A stretch of 22,967 bases of DNA from Nitriliruptoraceae bacterium (GTDB taxonomy: Bacteria; Actinomycetota; Nitriliruptoria; Nitriliruptorales; Nitriliruptoraceae). A program made the translations under genes and the position numbers. The stretch is taken from NCBI GenBank assembly GCA_003554005.1, contig PWEU01000097.1, forward strand, positions 1 through 22,967. The letters run 5' to 3'. The notes under the pieces are model-generated. The model worked only from the letters and a program-made list of their open reading frames with translations. It was not told the origin of the DNA and made no database searches. Below are positions 1 through 7,864 of this stretch, in pieces (the first letter of the stretch is position 1; the number at the start of each line of letters is the position of its first letter).

Positions 1-78
1 CAGCTCACGGGCCACGGCCAGGGCGGGGAACACGTGGCCGGCGGTGCCACCACCGGCGAGCAGGATCGTGCGGGTCAC
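1..78 (-). CDS. murG: MurG, N-terminal fragment (cut by window edge)
   Basis: MurG is the peripheral membrane glycosyltransferase that adds GlcNAc from UDP-GlcNAc to lipid I, making lipid II on the inner membrane face. Only the first 26 codons are present. They contain the glycine-rich N-terminal loop GGGTAGHVFPALAVA (residues 9-23), which is characteristic of MurG. The GTG start overlaps the ftsW stop as GTGA (75-78), the junction type used through most of this cluster, so translation is probably coupled to ftsW. The rest of the gene lies left of the window. Identification rests on the loop plus the position after ftsW. Confidence 0.93.
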   Translation of the reverse strand, partial: MTRTILLAGGGTAGHVFPALAVAREL

Positions 79-1313
79 GGATGGCCTCCCCTGGCGGCGG
101 TGCCGGACGTCGCTGGGCTGGGACGCCGGGCGATCGCCACGAGGATGCCGAGCGCCAACAGGGTCGAGACCAGGGAGGACCCACCAACGGACACCAACGG
201 CAGGGTGACCCCGGTGATCGGCAGCAAACCGGTGACCGTACCGATGTTGACCAGCGCCTGGCCCACGATCCACACGGTGACCGCCAGCGACACGGTGCGA
301 CCGAAGCCGTCCGTGGCGGCGTAGGACACCTTCAGGCCCACGTACAGCAGCATGCTGAACAGGGCGACGACGAGCAGGGCACCCACGAGCCCGAGTTCCT
401 CGCCGATCACCGCGAAGATGAAGTCGGTGTCCGCGTTGGGGATGAAGGGCCACTTGCCCCGCGAGGAGCCCAGACCCAGCCCGAAGGTGCCGCCCGAGCC
501 CAGCGCGTACCGGGACTGCAGGAGCTGGAACCCCTCGTCCAGAGGGAAGCGCTCGGGCCACAGCCACCCGCGGATCCGCGCGACGCGGTAGGGGGCGACC
601 ACGGCGAGCGCGGCGACCGCCAGACCACCGAGCACGACGGCGGCTGTCACGATGCGGCCGGGGAGCCCCTCGACCCACAGCACCGCGCTGATGATCATCG
701 CCAGAAGGATCGTGGTGCCGAGGGCGGGCTGCGCCAGGACCAGCGCGGCCAGCAGGACCAGCAGGGGCAGCGCGGGGATCAGCAGGTGCTCGGTGGTCTG
801 CGGCAGCCCGTTCCGGGGTCGCTTGCGCTCCAGGACGTCAGCCAGCCACAGCAGGGCGGCCAGCTTGGCGATCTCGGAGGGCTGGATCGACAACGGGCCG
901 ATGCCGATCCACCGGGTCGAGCCGTAGCGGGTCTCCCCGACACCTGGGACCAGGAGCAGGACCAGGCCGATCATGGCCACCAGCAGCAGCGGCCAGGCCA
1001 GACCCCGCCAGATCCGGTGGTCGAGCCGGGCTGCGGTCATGAAGGCGACCAGGCCGATCGCCGCCCAGCCCACCTGCCGACGGAAGACGGCGAACGGATC
1101 GCCGGCCTCGGCCGCCGGGACGAAGGAGGCGGAGAAGCTCATGACCAGGCCGAGCAACAGGAGCAGCAGGGTCAGGACGGTCAGGGCGGTCGCATCGGCG
1201 GTCCAGGGACCGGGCTGCCACCGGGCCCGGATCCGGGCCCATCGGCCACCGGAGGGGGCCTCGGTGCCGGCCGGACGCTCGCGCTGCTGTCCTGGTGCCT
1301 CGTCGATGCTCAT
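75..1313 (-). CDS. ftsW: FtsW, SEDS-family septal peptidoglycan polymerase
   Basis: FtsW is the integral-membrane lipid II polymerase of the divisome and works with its cognate class B transpeptidase, here FtsI. The 412-residue protein has a charged cytoplasmic tail (about 1-38) and then about ten hydrophobic segments. SEDS motifs are visible: GSTRWIGIGPLSIQPSE (131-147), LQSRYALGSGG (265-275), NADTDFIFAVIGEELG (293-308), which contains the acidic residue (Asp297) at the position of the family's catalytic Asp, and LPITGVTLPLVSVGGSS (364-380). The last motif has Val where Tyr is usual, and the TDFIF motif is preceded by Asp rather than the commoner His. ATG at 1313 overlaps the murD stop as ATGA. 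The reading frame stays open far upstream, through murD, but that part is antisense-free GC shadow and has no FtsW homology. Confidence 0.96.
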   Translation of the reverse strand: MSIDEAPGQQRERPAGTEAPSGGRWARIRARWQPGPWTADATALTVLTLLLLLLGLVMSFSASFVPAAEAGDPFAVFRRQVGWAAIGLVAFMTAARLDHRIWRGLAWPLLLVAMIGLVLLLVPGVGETRYGSTRWIGIGPLSIQPSEIAKLAALLWLADVLERKRPRNGLPQTTEHLLIPALPLLVLLAALVLAQPALGTTILLAMIISAVLWVEGLPGRIVTAAVVLGGLAVAALAVVAPYRVARIRGWLWPERFPLDEGFQLLQSRYALGSGGTFGLGLGSSRGKWPFIPNADTDFIFAVIGEELGLVGALLVVALFSMLLYVGLKVSYAATDGFGRTVSLAVTVWIVGQALVNIGTVTGLLPITGVTLPLVSVGGSSLVSTLLALGILVAIARRPSPATSGTAARGGHP

Positions 1314-2758
1314 CGCTCTCCCCCTGGTGACGAGGTGGTGGCCCCGCCGGCCGCAGCCCGCCGGGCCGCGCTCGTGAAGACCTCGCCGCGCTGGGCGTAG
1401 GAGCCGAACTGGTCGAAGGATGCGCAGGCGGGCGCCAGCAGCACGGTCTCGCCCGGCGCGGCCAAGCGCGCGGCGACCATCACCGCGGTGTCCAGGTCGG
1501 GCACCTGCTGCGCGGCCACACCCGCGGCCGCACACACCTCGGCCAGCTCCTCGGCAGCCGTCCCGATCAGCACGGCGTCGTGCACGTCGCCGAGGGCCGC
1601 GCCCAGCGGGCGCAGATCCACGCCCTTGGCCAACCCGCCCCCGATCCAGACCGATGGACCGGCCGATGCCAACGACGCCATCGCCGCGTGGACGTTGGTG
1701 GCCTTGGAGTCGTCGACGAATCGCACCCCGCGGCGGTCGGTGGCGACCACCTCGAAGCGGTGCCGACCCGGCAGCGTCGCGACCGCCGCGCTGGTGACCG
1801 CGGCCGGCCCGATCCCCGCCAGGAGCGCCGCGGTGGCCGCCGCAGCGACGTTGGCGACCCGGTGGACGGGGACCGGGCCCCCGTCGGGGGCGAGCGCCGC
1901 GATCGGCAGCAGTGGCTGCGTGGTGCCATCCATCGTCGCGGCCAGCACCGCTGCCCCGGCATCGACCTGCCGCCCGACGCCCACGGCCACGGGGCGCTCG
2001 GCGGAGAAGCCCGCGGGCCGGCCCGGCCCGGTGCCGTCCCGCAGCGCGCGGGCGATCGCGTCGTCCTCGCTGGCCACCGCCCACTGGTCGGGTCGCTGCC
2101 AGGCGAAGATGCGCGACTTGGCGGTGTGGTAGCTGGCGAGGTCGCGGTGCCAGTCGAGGTGATCGGGAGCGACGTTCAGCAGCACGGCCACCTCCGGTGC
2201 CAGGGTGGAGGTGAAGCGCAGCTGGAAGCTGGAGAGCTCGGCCACCAGGGTGGCATCGGCGTCGCTGGCAGCCGCAGCGTCGCTGACGGGCAGCCCGATG
2301 TTGCCGCAGGCGTGGGCGTCCACGCCTGCGGCCACGCACATCGCCGTGAGCAGCTCGGTGGTGGAGGTCTTGCCGTTGGTCCCGGTCACCGCCAGAAGGC
2401 GCCGCGGGAAGCGCCGCAGGGCGAGCTCGGGCTCGGACCACACGGGGGTGCCGGCGGTGGCCGCGTCGGCGAACACCGCGGCGTGCTCGGGGACGCCGGG
2501 CGAGGGCACGACGAGGTCGAAGCCCGAGGTGAACACCTCCACCGCCCGGCGGCCGAACACCACCTCGGCGCCCGTGCTCCGGGCCGCCGCCACCGCCGCG
2601 TCGGCGTCCTCACCGGCGCGTTCGTCGACCAGCACCACCTCGGCGCCGGCGCCCACGAGCAGGCGGGCCGCGGCGAGCCCGGATGCGCCCGCGCCCACGA
2701 CCAGGGCCCGCCCGACCGCGAGGGGCGTGGTGGATCGGACGGCGTCGAGGCCGGTCAC
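1310..2758 (-). CDS. murD: MurD, UDP-MurNAc-L-Ala:D-Glu ligase
   Basis: MurD is the cytoplasmic ATP-dependent ligase that adds D-glutamate to UDP-MurNAc-L-alanine. The 482-residue product has an N-terminal Rossmann-like domain (VVGAGASGLAAA, 20-31) and the ATP loop TGTNGKTS (125-132). It also has the Mur-ligase central motif LNVAPDHLDWH (194-204), the MurD-specific DDSKATN (349-355) and the C-terminal LAPACASFDQF (441-451). Length fits the family. The start chosen is GTG at 2758, which overlaps the mraY stop as GTGA and leaves a normal N-terminus. The frame is open much further upstream inside mraY but carries no MurD-like sequence there. Its stop overlaps the ftsW start as ATGA. Confidence 0.96.
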   Translation of the reverse strand: MTGLDAVRSTTPLAVGRALVVGAGASGLAAARLLVGAGAEVVLVDERAGEDADAAVAAARSTGAEVVFGRRAVEVFTSGFDLVVPSPGVPEHAAVFADAATAGTPVWSEPELALRRFPRRLLAVTGTNGKTSTTELLTAMCVAAGVDAHACGNIGLPVSDAAAASDADATLVAELSSFQLRFTSTLAPEVAVLLNVAPDHLDWHRDLASYHTAKSRIFAWQRPDQWAVASEDDAIARALRDGTGPGRPAGFSAERPVAVGVGRQVDAGAAVLAATMDGTTQPLLPIAALAPDGGPVPVHRVANVAAAATAALLAGIGPAAVTSAAVATLPGRHRFEVVATDRRGVRFVDDSKATNVHAAMASLASAGPSVWIGGGLAKGVDLRPLGAALGDVHDAVLIGTAAEELAEVCAAAGVAAQQVPDLDTAVMVAARLAAPGETVLLAPACASFDQFGSYAQRGEVFTSAARRAAAGGATTSSPGGER

Positions 2759-3789
2759 GGCAGCGTCCCGACCCGGCTGATCCACTCGGCGTAGAACACC
2801 CCGAGGCCCAGGGCGATCCCGAGGCCCGCCAGGATCCAGAACCGCACGATGATCGTGGTCTCCTGCCAGCCGAGCAGCTCGAAGTGGTGGTGCATCGGCG
2901 CCATGCGGAACACCCGCTTGCCCGTGGTCCTGAACACCGCGACCTGGATGATCACCGACAGGGTCTCGGCGACGAAGAGGCCCCCGAACAGCCCCAGCAG
3001 CACCTGGGTGTTGGTCGCGACCGCGATGCCGGCGAGCAGCCCGCCGAGCGCCAGGGAACCCGTGTCCCCCATGAAGATCCGCGCCGGGGGTGCGTTGTGC
3101 CACAGGAACCCGGCGCAGGCGGCCGTCACCGCGGCGGCGATGATGGCGATGTCGAGGGCCTCGCTGGCACCGATCGGGTAGTCGACGGAGTTCCGGAACT
3201 GCCAGAACCCCACCAGGGTGTAGCTGCCGAAGACCAGCGCGGCGGAGCCGGCCGCCAGCCCGTCCAGTCCGTCGGTGAGGTTGACGGCGTTGGAGGCCCC
3301 GGTCAGCAGCAGGAACATCCACAGGATGAACACCGGCGTGGACACGTCGAAGGCGAGGTCTCCGACGATCGAGATGTTGCGGGGCAGCCCGGCGAACGCC
3401 GGTCCCAGCGTCGCGAACCCGACGGCGATCAGGGCCTGCCCGGCGAACTTCGTGGTCTTGTTCAGGCCCAGGTTGCGCCGCATCCGCAGCTTGATCAGGT
3501 CGTCGGCGAAGCCCACGACGGCCATGCCGACGAAGGGGAACAGCACCAGCAGGCCAGCGAGCGTGATGTTGGCGGTGCCGAGGTGGGCGACGCCGTAGCC
3601 GATCACGGCAGCCAGGACGATGGCCGTACCGCCCATCGTCGGCGTCCCGGCCTTGGACTGGTGGCTCTCGGGGCCCTCGTCGCGGATCGGCTGGCCGAAC
3701 CCGCGTTGCCGGAAGTAGCTGACGACCAGAGGCGTGCCCACCAGGGCGACGATGAGGGCGACCGCGGCACCGACCAGGACGGCGATCAT
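2755..3789 (-). CDS. mraY: MraY, phospho-MurNAc-pentapeptide transferase
   Basis: MraY transfers phospho-MurNAc-pentapeptide from the UDP precursor to undecaprenyl phosphate, giving lipid I. The 344-residue polytopic membrane protein shows the family motifs: HQSKAGTPTMGG (43-54), the catalytic Asp pair FADDL (95-99), NAVNLTDGLDGLA (167-179), FMGDTGSLALGG (239-250) and MAPMHHHFELLGW (297-308) with its histidine cluster. About ten transmembrane segments are apparent. ATG at 3789 overlaps the murE stop as ATGA. In most dcw clusters murF separates murE and mraY; here they abut with no room for it. Confidence 0.97.
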   Translation of the reverse strand: MIAVLVGAAVALIVALVGTPLVVSYFRQRGFGQPIRDEGPESHQSKAGTPTMGGTAIVLAAVIGYGVAHLGTANITLAGLLVLFPFVGMAVVGFADDLIKLRMRRNLGLNKTTKFAGQALIAVGFATLGPAFAGLPRNISIVGDLAFDVSTPVFILWMFLLLTGASNAVNLTDGLDGLAAGSAALVFGSYTLVGFWQFRNSVDYPIGASEALDIAIIAAAVTAACAGFLWHNAPPARIFMGDTGSLALGGLLAGIAVATNTQVLLGLFGGLFVAETLSVIIQVAVFRTTGKRVFRMAPMHHHFELLGWQETTIIVRFWILAGLGIALGLGVFYAEWISRVGTLP

Positions 3790-5300
3790 CCGCCCACCGC
3801 CCGCTTCTCCAGCAGCTCCGCCGCGACGGCGCGATCGTCGAAGGTGACGGTCCGGTCCGCGAACTCCTGCACGGTCTCGTGGCCCTTACCGGCGATCAGC
3901 ACGATGTCGTCGTCACCCGCCTGCTCGAGCGCCAGCGCGATCGCCCGCCGCCGGTCGAGCTCGACGCGCAGCTGCGCCACCGCGCCCTCGGCCAGAGCGG
4001 CCCGCGCCCCCGCGGTCATGACCTCGAGGATCGCGGCCGGATCCTCGCTGCGCGGGTTGTCGGAGGTGAGCACGGCGAGGTCGGCCGTCGCCGCCGCGGC
4101 CCCCATCAGCGCGCGCTTGTCCCGGTCGCGGTCGCCGCCACAGCCGAGGACGATCCCGATCCGTCCACCCGCCGGCAGGGCGGCCCTCAGGGTCCCCAGG
4201 ACGGTGCGTACGGCCTCGGGGGTGGGGGCGTAGTCGACGAACACGGCGGGGCCTGCGGGCGCGGTGACCCGTTCGAGCCGGCCCGGCGCCCCCGGCGCCG
4301 AGGCGACCCCGGCAGCCGCGACCTCGGGCGGCACCCCGGCACGGACCGCGGCCACCACGGCGACCGCGGCGTTGGCGAGGTTGAAGGCTCCGGGGAGCCG
4401 GGTGCTGATCGGGAGGTCCCCGCCGACGAGCCCACGCAGCCGGGCCGACCCGCCGGTGACGTCACTGCGCGCCTCCACGATCGCCACCTCGGGGACCCTG
4501 GCTCCCGGCTGGCGCTGCCCCGCCCAGCCCACGGTGGTCACCTTCACGGTGGCTGCGGCGAGCAGACGATCGGCCCACGGGCCGTCCAGGAACACCACAC
4601 CCCGGTCGGTGAAGGCGGGCGTGAACAGCCGCGCCTTGGCGGCCAGGTACCGCTCCATGGTCCCGTGCCAGTCGAGGTGGTCCTGGGACAGGTTGGTGTA
4701 GACCGCGACGTCGAAGCGGGCGCCGTCCACCCGGTGCAGGTCGAGGCCGTGGCTCGACACCTCGGCGGCCACCGCGTCGACGCCCCGGTCGTGGAGGTGG
4801 CGCAGGAGGCGTTGCAGGTCGGTGCCCTCCGGCGTGGTCCTGACCCCGGGGATGGGCTCACCGAGCACCCGGGTCTCGACGGTGCCGATCACCCCGGTGC
4901 CCTGCCCCGCGGCCGCGAAGGCGCCCTCCAGCAGGTAGCTGACCGTGGTCTTTCCGTTGGTGCCCGTGGTGCCGACCACCGTCAGCTGCCGGCTCGGATG
5001 GCCGTGGACCCCCGCCGCAGCGGGGCCCATCATGGCCCGGACCGAGGGCACGACGAGCTGGGGGACGTCGAGGTCGAGCGGGCGCTCGACCAGCAGGGCC
5101 GGGGCACCGTCGTCCACGGCCTGGGGCGCGTGATCGTGACCGTCGGCGCGGGCGCCGACGACCGCGCAGAACAACCAGCCGGCACGGACCTGGCGGCTGT
5201 CGTGGGTCGCGTCGACCAGCGGGACCGCGGTGTCCCGTGCAGGCCCGTGCACCCCTGCCCCCGGGAGGGCAGCGGCCACCTCGGCGAGGGTCGCGGTCAC
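3786..5300 (-). CDS. murE: MurE, UDP-MurNAc-tripeptide ligase, probably meso-DAP adding
   Basis: MurE adds the third stem-peptide residue to UDP-MurNAc-L-Ala-D-Glu. The 504-residue product has the substrate-binding THDSR (32-36), ATP loop TGTNGKTT (112-119), TTPEGTDLQ (155-163), NLSQDHLDWHG (203-213), AKARLF (221-226) containing the Lys that is carbamylated in the family, DNPR (414-417), the meso-DAP recognition signature, and AGKGHE (470-475). One oddity is the motif usually written YAHTPD, which reads YAPTPE here, with Pro359 in place of the near-invariant His. I chose GTG at 5300, where similarity begins. The frame is open to a GTG at 5459 that would overlap the ftsI stop, but by my count 14 of 52 codons in that extension end in A/T, unlike neighbouring genes, and it has no recognisable sequence. 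The upstream start stays possible. Confidence 0.93.
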   Translation of the reverse strand: MTATLAEVAAALPGAGVHGPARDTAVPLVDATHDSRQVRAGWLFCAVVGARADGHDHAPQAVDDGAPALLVERPLDLDVPQLVVPSVRAMMGPAAAGVHGHPSRQLTVVGTTGTNGKTTVSYLLEGAFAAAGQGTGVIGTVETRVLGEPIPGVRTTPEGTDLQRLLRHLHDRGVDAVAAEVSSHGLDLHRVDGARFDVAVYTNLSQDHLDWHGTMERYLAAKARLFTPAFTDRGVVFLDGPWADRLLAAATVKVTTVGWAGQRQPGARVPEVAIVEARSDVTGGSARLRGLVGGDLPISTRLPGAFNLANAAVAVVAAVRAGVPPEVAAAGVASAPGAPGRLERVTAPAGPAVFVDYAPTPEAVRTVLGTLRAALPAGGRIGIVLGCGGDRDRDKRALMGAAAATADLAVLTSDNPRSEDPAAILEVMTAGARAALAEGAVAQLRVELDRRRAIALALEQAGDDDIVLIAGKGHETVQEFADRTVTFDDRAVAAELLEKRAVGG

Positions 5301-5455
5301 GGTGGTCCTGGTCGGGTCTCGTCCAGCCGGAAAACGGACGCGAGCCGGCTGCGCACGCCCTGGGTACACGCGCGGGAGCGTAACGGGGTGTCCCGGCCCC
5401 CCAGTGGAGGTGGAACGGGCGGGGGACGGTGGCCGGCAGCGGGCTGCCGTCCGGA
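5301..5455 (-). promoter_or_regulatory. murE leader with candidate promoter and stem-loop
   Basis: This is the only sizeable gap in the cluster. On the minus strand it holds a possible -10 box TACGCT at 5382-5377, without a convincing -35 (ACTGGG at the 17-base position). Downstream is a perfect 7-base inverted repeat, CAGCCGG/CCGGCTG (5324-5351, 14-base loop with four T on the transcribed sense), ending about 23 bases before the GTG. This could be an internal promoter plus a 5'-UTR hairpin affecting murE translation. If the alternative GTG at 5459 is used, the same bases are simply coding. Confidence 0.35.
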
Positions 5456-7417
5456 TCACGGCGGATCGGCGACGCCGGCAGCCTGCTCCGCTGGAGGATC
5501 ACCGGCCGCGTCGCCGACGAGCCCGGGACCGCCCTCCAGGACCGCCCGCGCGGCGGCGTCCGCCGCGGCGACCTCGGCGTCGGCGATGCGGGCGGCGTGC
5601 TCGGCGGCCAACTGCAGCGCGGTGGGCAGCTCGTCCCCGGCCCCCTCGGGAGGGACCCGGAGCGCCACCAGCGCCGCCTGCATCACCTCCGCGAACACCG
5701 GTGCCGCCGTCAACCCCCCGTAGAAGGGCCAGGGCTCGTCGATCATGACGGCGACGACGACCCGGGGGTCGTCAGCCGGAGCCATGCCGACGAAGGTCGC
5801 GATGTACTGGTTGCTGTAGCCCGCGCCGCCGTCGGCGGGCTTGCGGGCCGTCCCGGTCTTCCCGGCGACGCGGTAGCCGTCGACCTGGGCCAGGCCGCCG
5901 GTCCCGGCCTCACCGTGGACCGCCTCCTCGAGCATGGCACGCACCGAGGTGGCGGTGGTCGTGGAGATGACCCGCTCCCCCAAGGGTGTCGGAACGGGGC
6001 TGAGCCGGCCATCCTCGCCGACCGTGCCCCGGACCAGGCGTGGTGACACCGCGACGCCGTCGTTGGCGATCGTGCCGTAGCTGTTGGCGAGCTGTAGGAG
6101 GGAGACGGCCACCCCGTGCCCCATCGCGATGGTCGGCAGCGAGGTCCCCCACCAGTCCTCGTGGTGGCGCAGCAGCCCCCCGGACTCACCGGGGAAGCCG
6201 AGCGCGGTGGGTCGCCCGTAGCCGAAGGAGCGCAGGTACGCGTCGAGCCGCTCGGATCCGAGCTGCTGGGCGATCTGGATCGTGCCGACGTTGCTGGACC
6301 GCTCCATGATCTCGGTGACGGTCCACTGCGACGTGGGGTGGCTCGAGGCGTCGGTGAAGGTCGAGCCGGAGACGCGGATGGCGTCGGCGACGGACATCGT
6401 GGTCGAGGGGGTGACGATCCCCTCCTCGAGCGCGGCGGCGATCGTGAGCGCCTTCTGGGTCGACCCGGGCTCGAAGATGTCGGTGACCGCCCGGTTGCGT
6501 CGGTCGGACGGGTCTTCGTCGCCACGCTGGTTCGGATCGAAGCCGGGGGTGCTGGCCATCGCCAGGATGTCACCGCTTCCGACCTCGGTCACCACGATGC
6601 TGGCGCCGATCGCGTCGTACTGCTCCATCGCCCCGGCCGCGGCGACCTCGGCGACGTGCTGGACCTCCCGGTCCAGGCTCAGGACGACGTCGGTCCCGAC
6701 CGCGGGTGGGCTGAGCTCGCGGACCCCCGAAGCGATGTCCAGCCCACCCGGGGCACGTTCGAGGAGCAGCGTGCCCGGGGTCCCCGAGAGCACCCCGTCG
6801 TACACCGACTCCAGCCCCTGGAGCCCCTGGGCGTCGATGTCGGTGAACCCGACGACCTGCCCCGCCAGGGGCCCGGCCGGGTAGAGCCGATGCGGTTCCA
6901 CGAGCACGCCGATGCCGGGCAGCCCGAGCGAACGGACCTCCTCCCCCACCTCGTGGGAGACCTGACGGGCGAGGTAGACGAAGTGACGGTCCTGTTCCAG
7001 CCGCTCGGTGATGGTCGCTGCGTCCTGGGAGAGGACGGGGGCCAGAGCAGCCGCCACGTCGCCGGCAGCGCCCGCCGCGGGGACCTCCAACCCGTCCGGG
7101 GTCTCGGTGGACCGGAACGCGCGGGGGTCGGCGTAGATCGTCGCTGCCTGCACCGAGGTGGCCAGGACGTCGCCGTCACGGTCGTAGATCCGCCCCCGCG
7201 TCGCCGGCAGCTCGATCGTGCGGGCCCGCTGGCGTTCACTGACCGCGGCCAGATCGGCGGCATCGAGGACCTGGATCTCCACGAGCTTGGCCGTGGTGGC
7301 CAGGACCAGCACCGCGAAGATCGCGAGCGTCCACCGGATCCGTCGGACGGCCACCTGCTCATCGGTGCGCAGGACGGCGGTTCCGCGGCTGGAGCGGCGT
7401 AGCGTCGGTCGGGGCAT
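5456..7417 (-). CDS. ftsI: FtsI / PBP3-type septal peptidoglycan transpeptidase
   Basis: FtsI is the class B penicillin-binding protein that cross-links septal peptidoglycan with FtsW. The 653-residue product has a short basic cytoplasmic tail, one signal-anchor helix (about 28-46, WTLAIFAVLVLATTAKLVE) and the PBP dimerisation module with RGRIYDRDGDVLA (75-87). The transpeptidase domain has the three active-site motifs: S319-T-Q-K322 in EPGSTQKALT, S374-S-N376, and K520-T-G522. There are no PASTA repeats. The tail after about 585 is Ala-rich and likely disordered. ATG at 7417 lies 3 bases after the ftsL stop. The large extracytoplasmic domain is the beta-lactam target. Position between ftsL and murE supports FtsI over other class B PBPs. 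Confidence 0.96.
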   Translation of the reverse strand: MPRPTLRRSSRGTAVLRTDEQVAVRRIRWTLAIFAVLVLATTAKLVEIQVLDAADLAAVSERQRARTIELPATRGRIYDRDGDVLATSVQAATIYADPRAFRSTETPDGLEVPAAGAAGDVAAALAPVLSQDAATITERLEQDRHFVYLARQVSHEVGEEVRSLGLPGIGVLVEPHRLYPAGPLAGQVVGFTDIDAQGLQGLESVYDGVLSGTPGTLLLERAPGGLDIASGVRELSPPAVGTDVVLSLDREVQHVAEVAAAGAMEQYDAIGASIVVTEVGSGDILAMASTPGFDPNQRGDEDPSDRRNRAVTDIFEPGSTQKALTIAAALEEGIVTPSTTMSVADAIRVSGSTFTDASSHPTSQWTVTEIMERSSNVGTIQIAQQLGSERLDAYLRSFGYGRPTALGFPGESGGLLRHHEDWWGTSLPTIAMGHGVAVSLLQLANSYGTIANDGVAVSPRLVRGTVGEDGRLSPVPTPLGERVISTTTATSVRAMLEEAVHGEAGTGGLAQVDGYRVAGKTGTARKPADGGAGYSNQYIATFVGMAPADDPRVVVAVMIDEPWPFYGGLTAAPVFAEVMQAALVALRVPPEGAGDELPTALQLAAEHAARIADAEVAAADAAARAVLEGGPGLVGDAAGDPPAEQAAGVADPP

Positions 7418-7420
7418 GAG

Positions 7421-7864
7421 CTATCGCTCCACGGACAGCACGGGCTTGAGGGGATCGGCGGCCGCGTCGGGGGTGCGGGTCTCCGGGACCGCGCCATCGG
7501 CCGGGAGGTTGCGCTCGAGGCTCAGGTGCCGCACGGGCCCCGGGGGCCCCATGCCGATCTCCAGGGCCGCCGCCCGGACCCTGGCCGGATCCTCCAGGGC
7601 CGCGACGTCGGCGATCAGCTGCGCGTAGACCCGCTCGGCCTCGGTCACGTGGGCCTCCAGGTCCCTGGCCTCGACCGAGGCACCGGCTGCGAGCGCGTTC
7701 AGCGACACGGCGCCGAACACCGCGGCGGCGAACACCAGGATCATCACGATGGCGTAGGCGAGGGTGTGACGGGGAACGGCTTCCTCGACCCCCCTGAGGT
7801 AGCGCTGCCCCGGACGATCGAGCTCGGGGCGGGTGCGACGGAGGGGTGCGGTGATGGCGCTCAC
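7421..7864 (-). CDS. ftsL: FtsL-like single-pass divisome protein
   Basis: This is a small bitopic membrane protein (147 residues) in the position of ftsL, between rsmH and ftsI. It has a basic cytoplasmic tail (1-33), one transmembrane helix (about 34-58, TLAYAIVMILVFAAAVFGAVSLNAL), a coiled-coil-prone stretch (61-95) and then LEDPARVRAAALEIGMGPPG (90-109). That last piece resembles the conserved C-terminal strand of FtsL/DivIC proteins. The tail after 118 is Pro/Ala-rich. Sequence conservation in this family is low, so the call rests on topology plus context. The start is GTG at 7864, overlapping the rsmH stop as GTGA. The expected role is scaffolding FtsI/FtsW in the septal ring. Confidence 0.85.
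   Translation of the reverse strand: MSAITAPLRRTRPELDRPGQRYLRGVEEAVPRHTLAYAIVMILVFAAAVFGAVSLNALAAGASVEARDLEAHVTEAERVYAQLIADVAALEDPARVRAAALEIGMGPPGPVRHLSLERNLPADGAVPETRTPDAAADPLKPVLSVER

Noticed and set aside
81..1400. Long plus-strand frames opposite ftsW, murD, murE, ftsI and rsmH
   Set aside because: They are antisense to well-supported genes and have Arg/Pro/Gly/Gln-rich composition typical of GC-rich shadows, with no recognisable domain.
75..2441. A 788-residue reading frame containing FtsW at its end
   Set aside because: The part upstream of 1313 lies inside murD in another frame and is Arg/Gly-rich shadow sequence. The FtsW start with the ATGA overlap is at 1313.
1310..3322. A 670-residue frame that would extend MurD into mraY
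   Set aside because: The extension overlaps well-supported mraY and has no MurD similarity. GTG at 2758 overlaps the mraY stop as expected.
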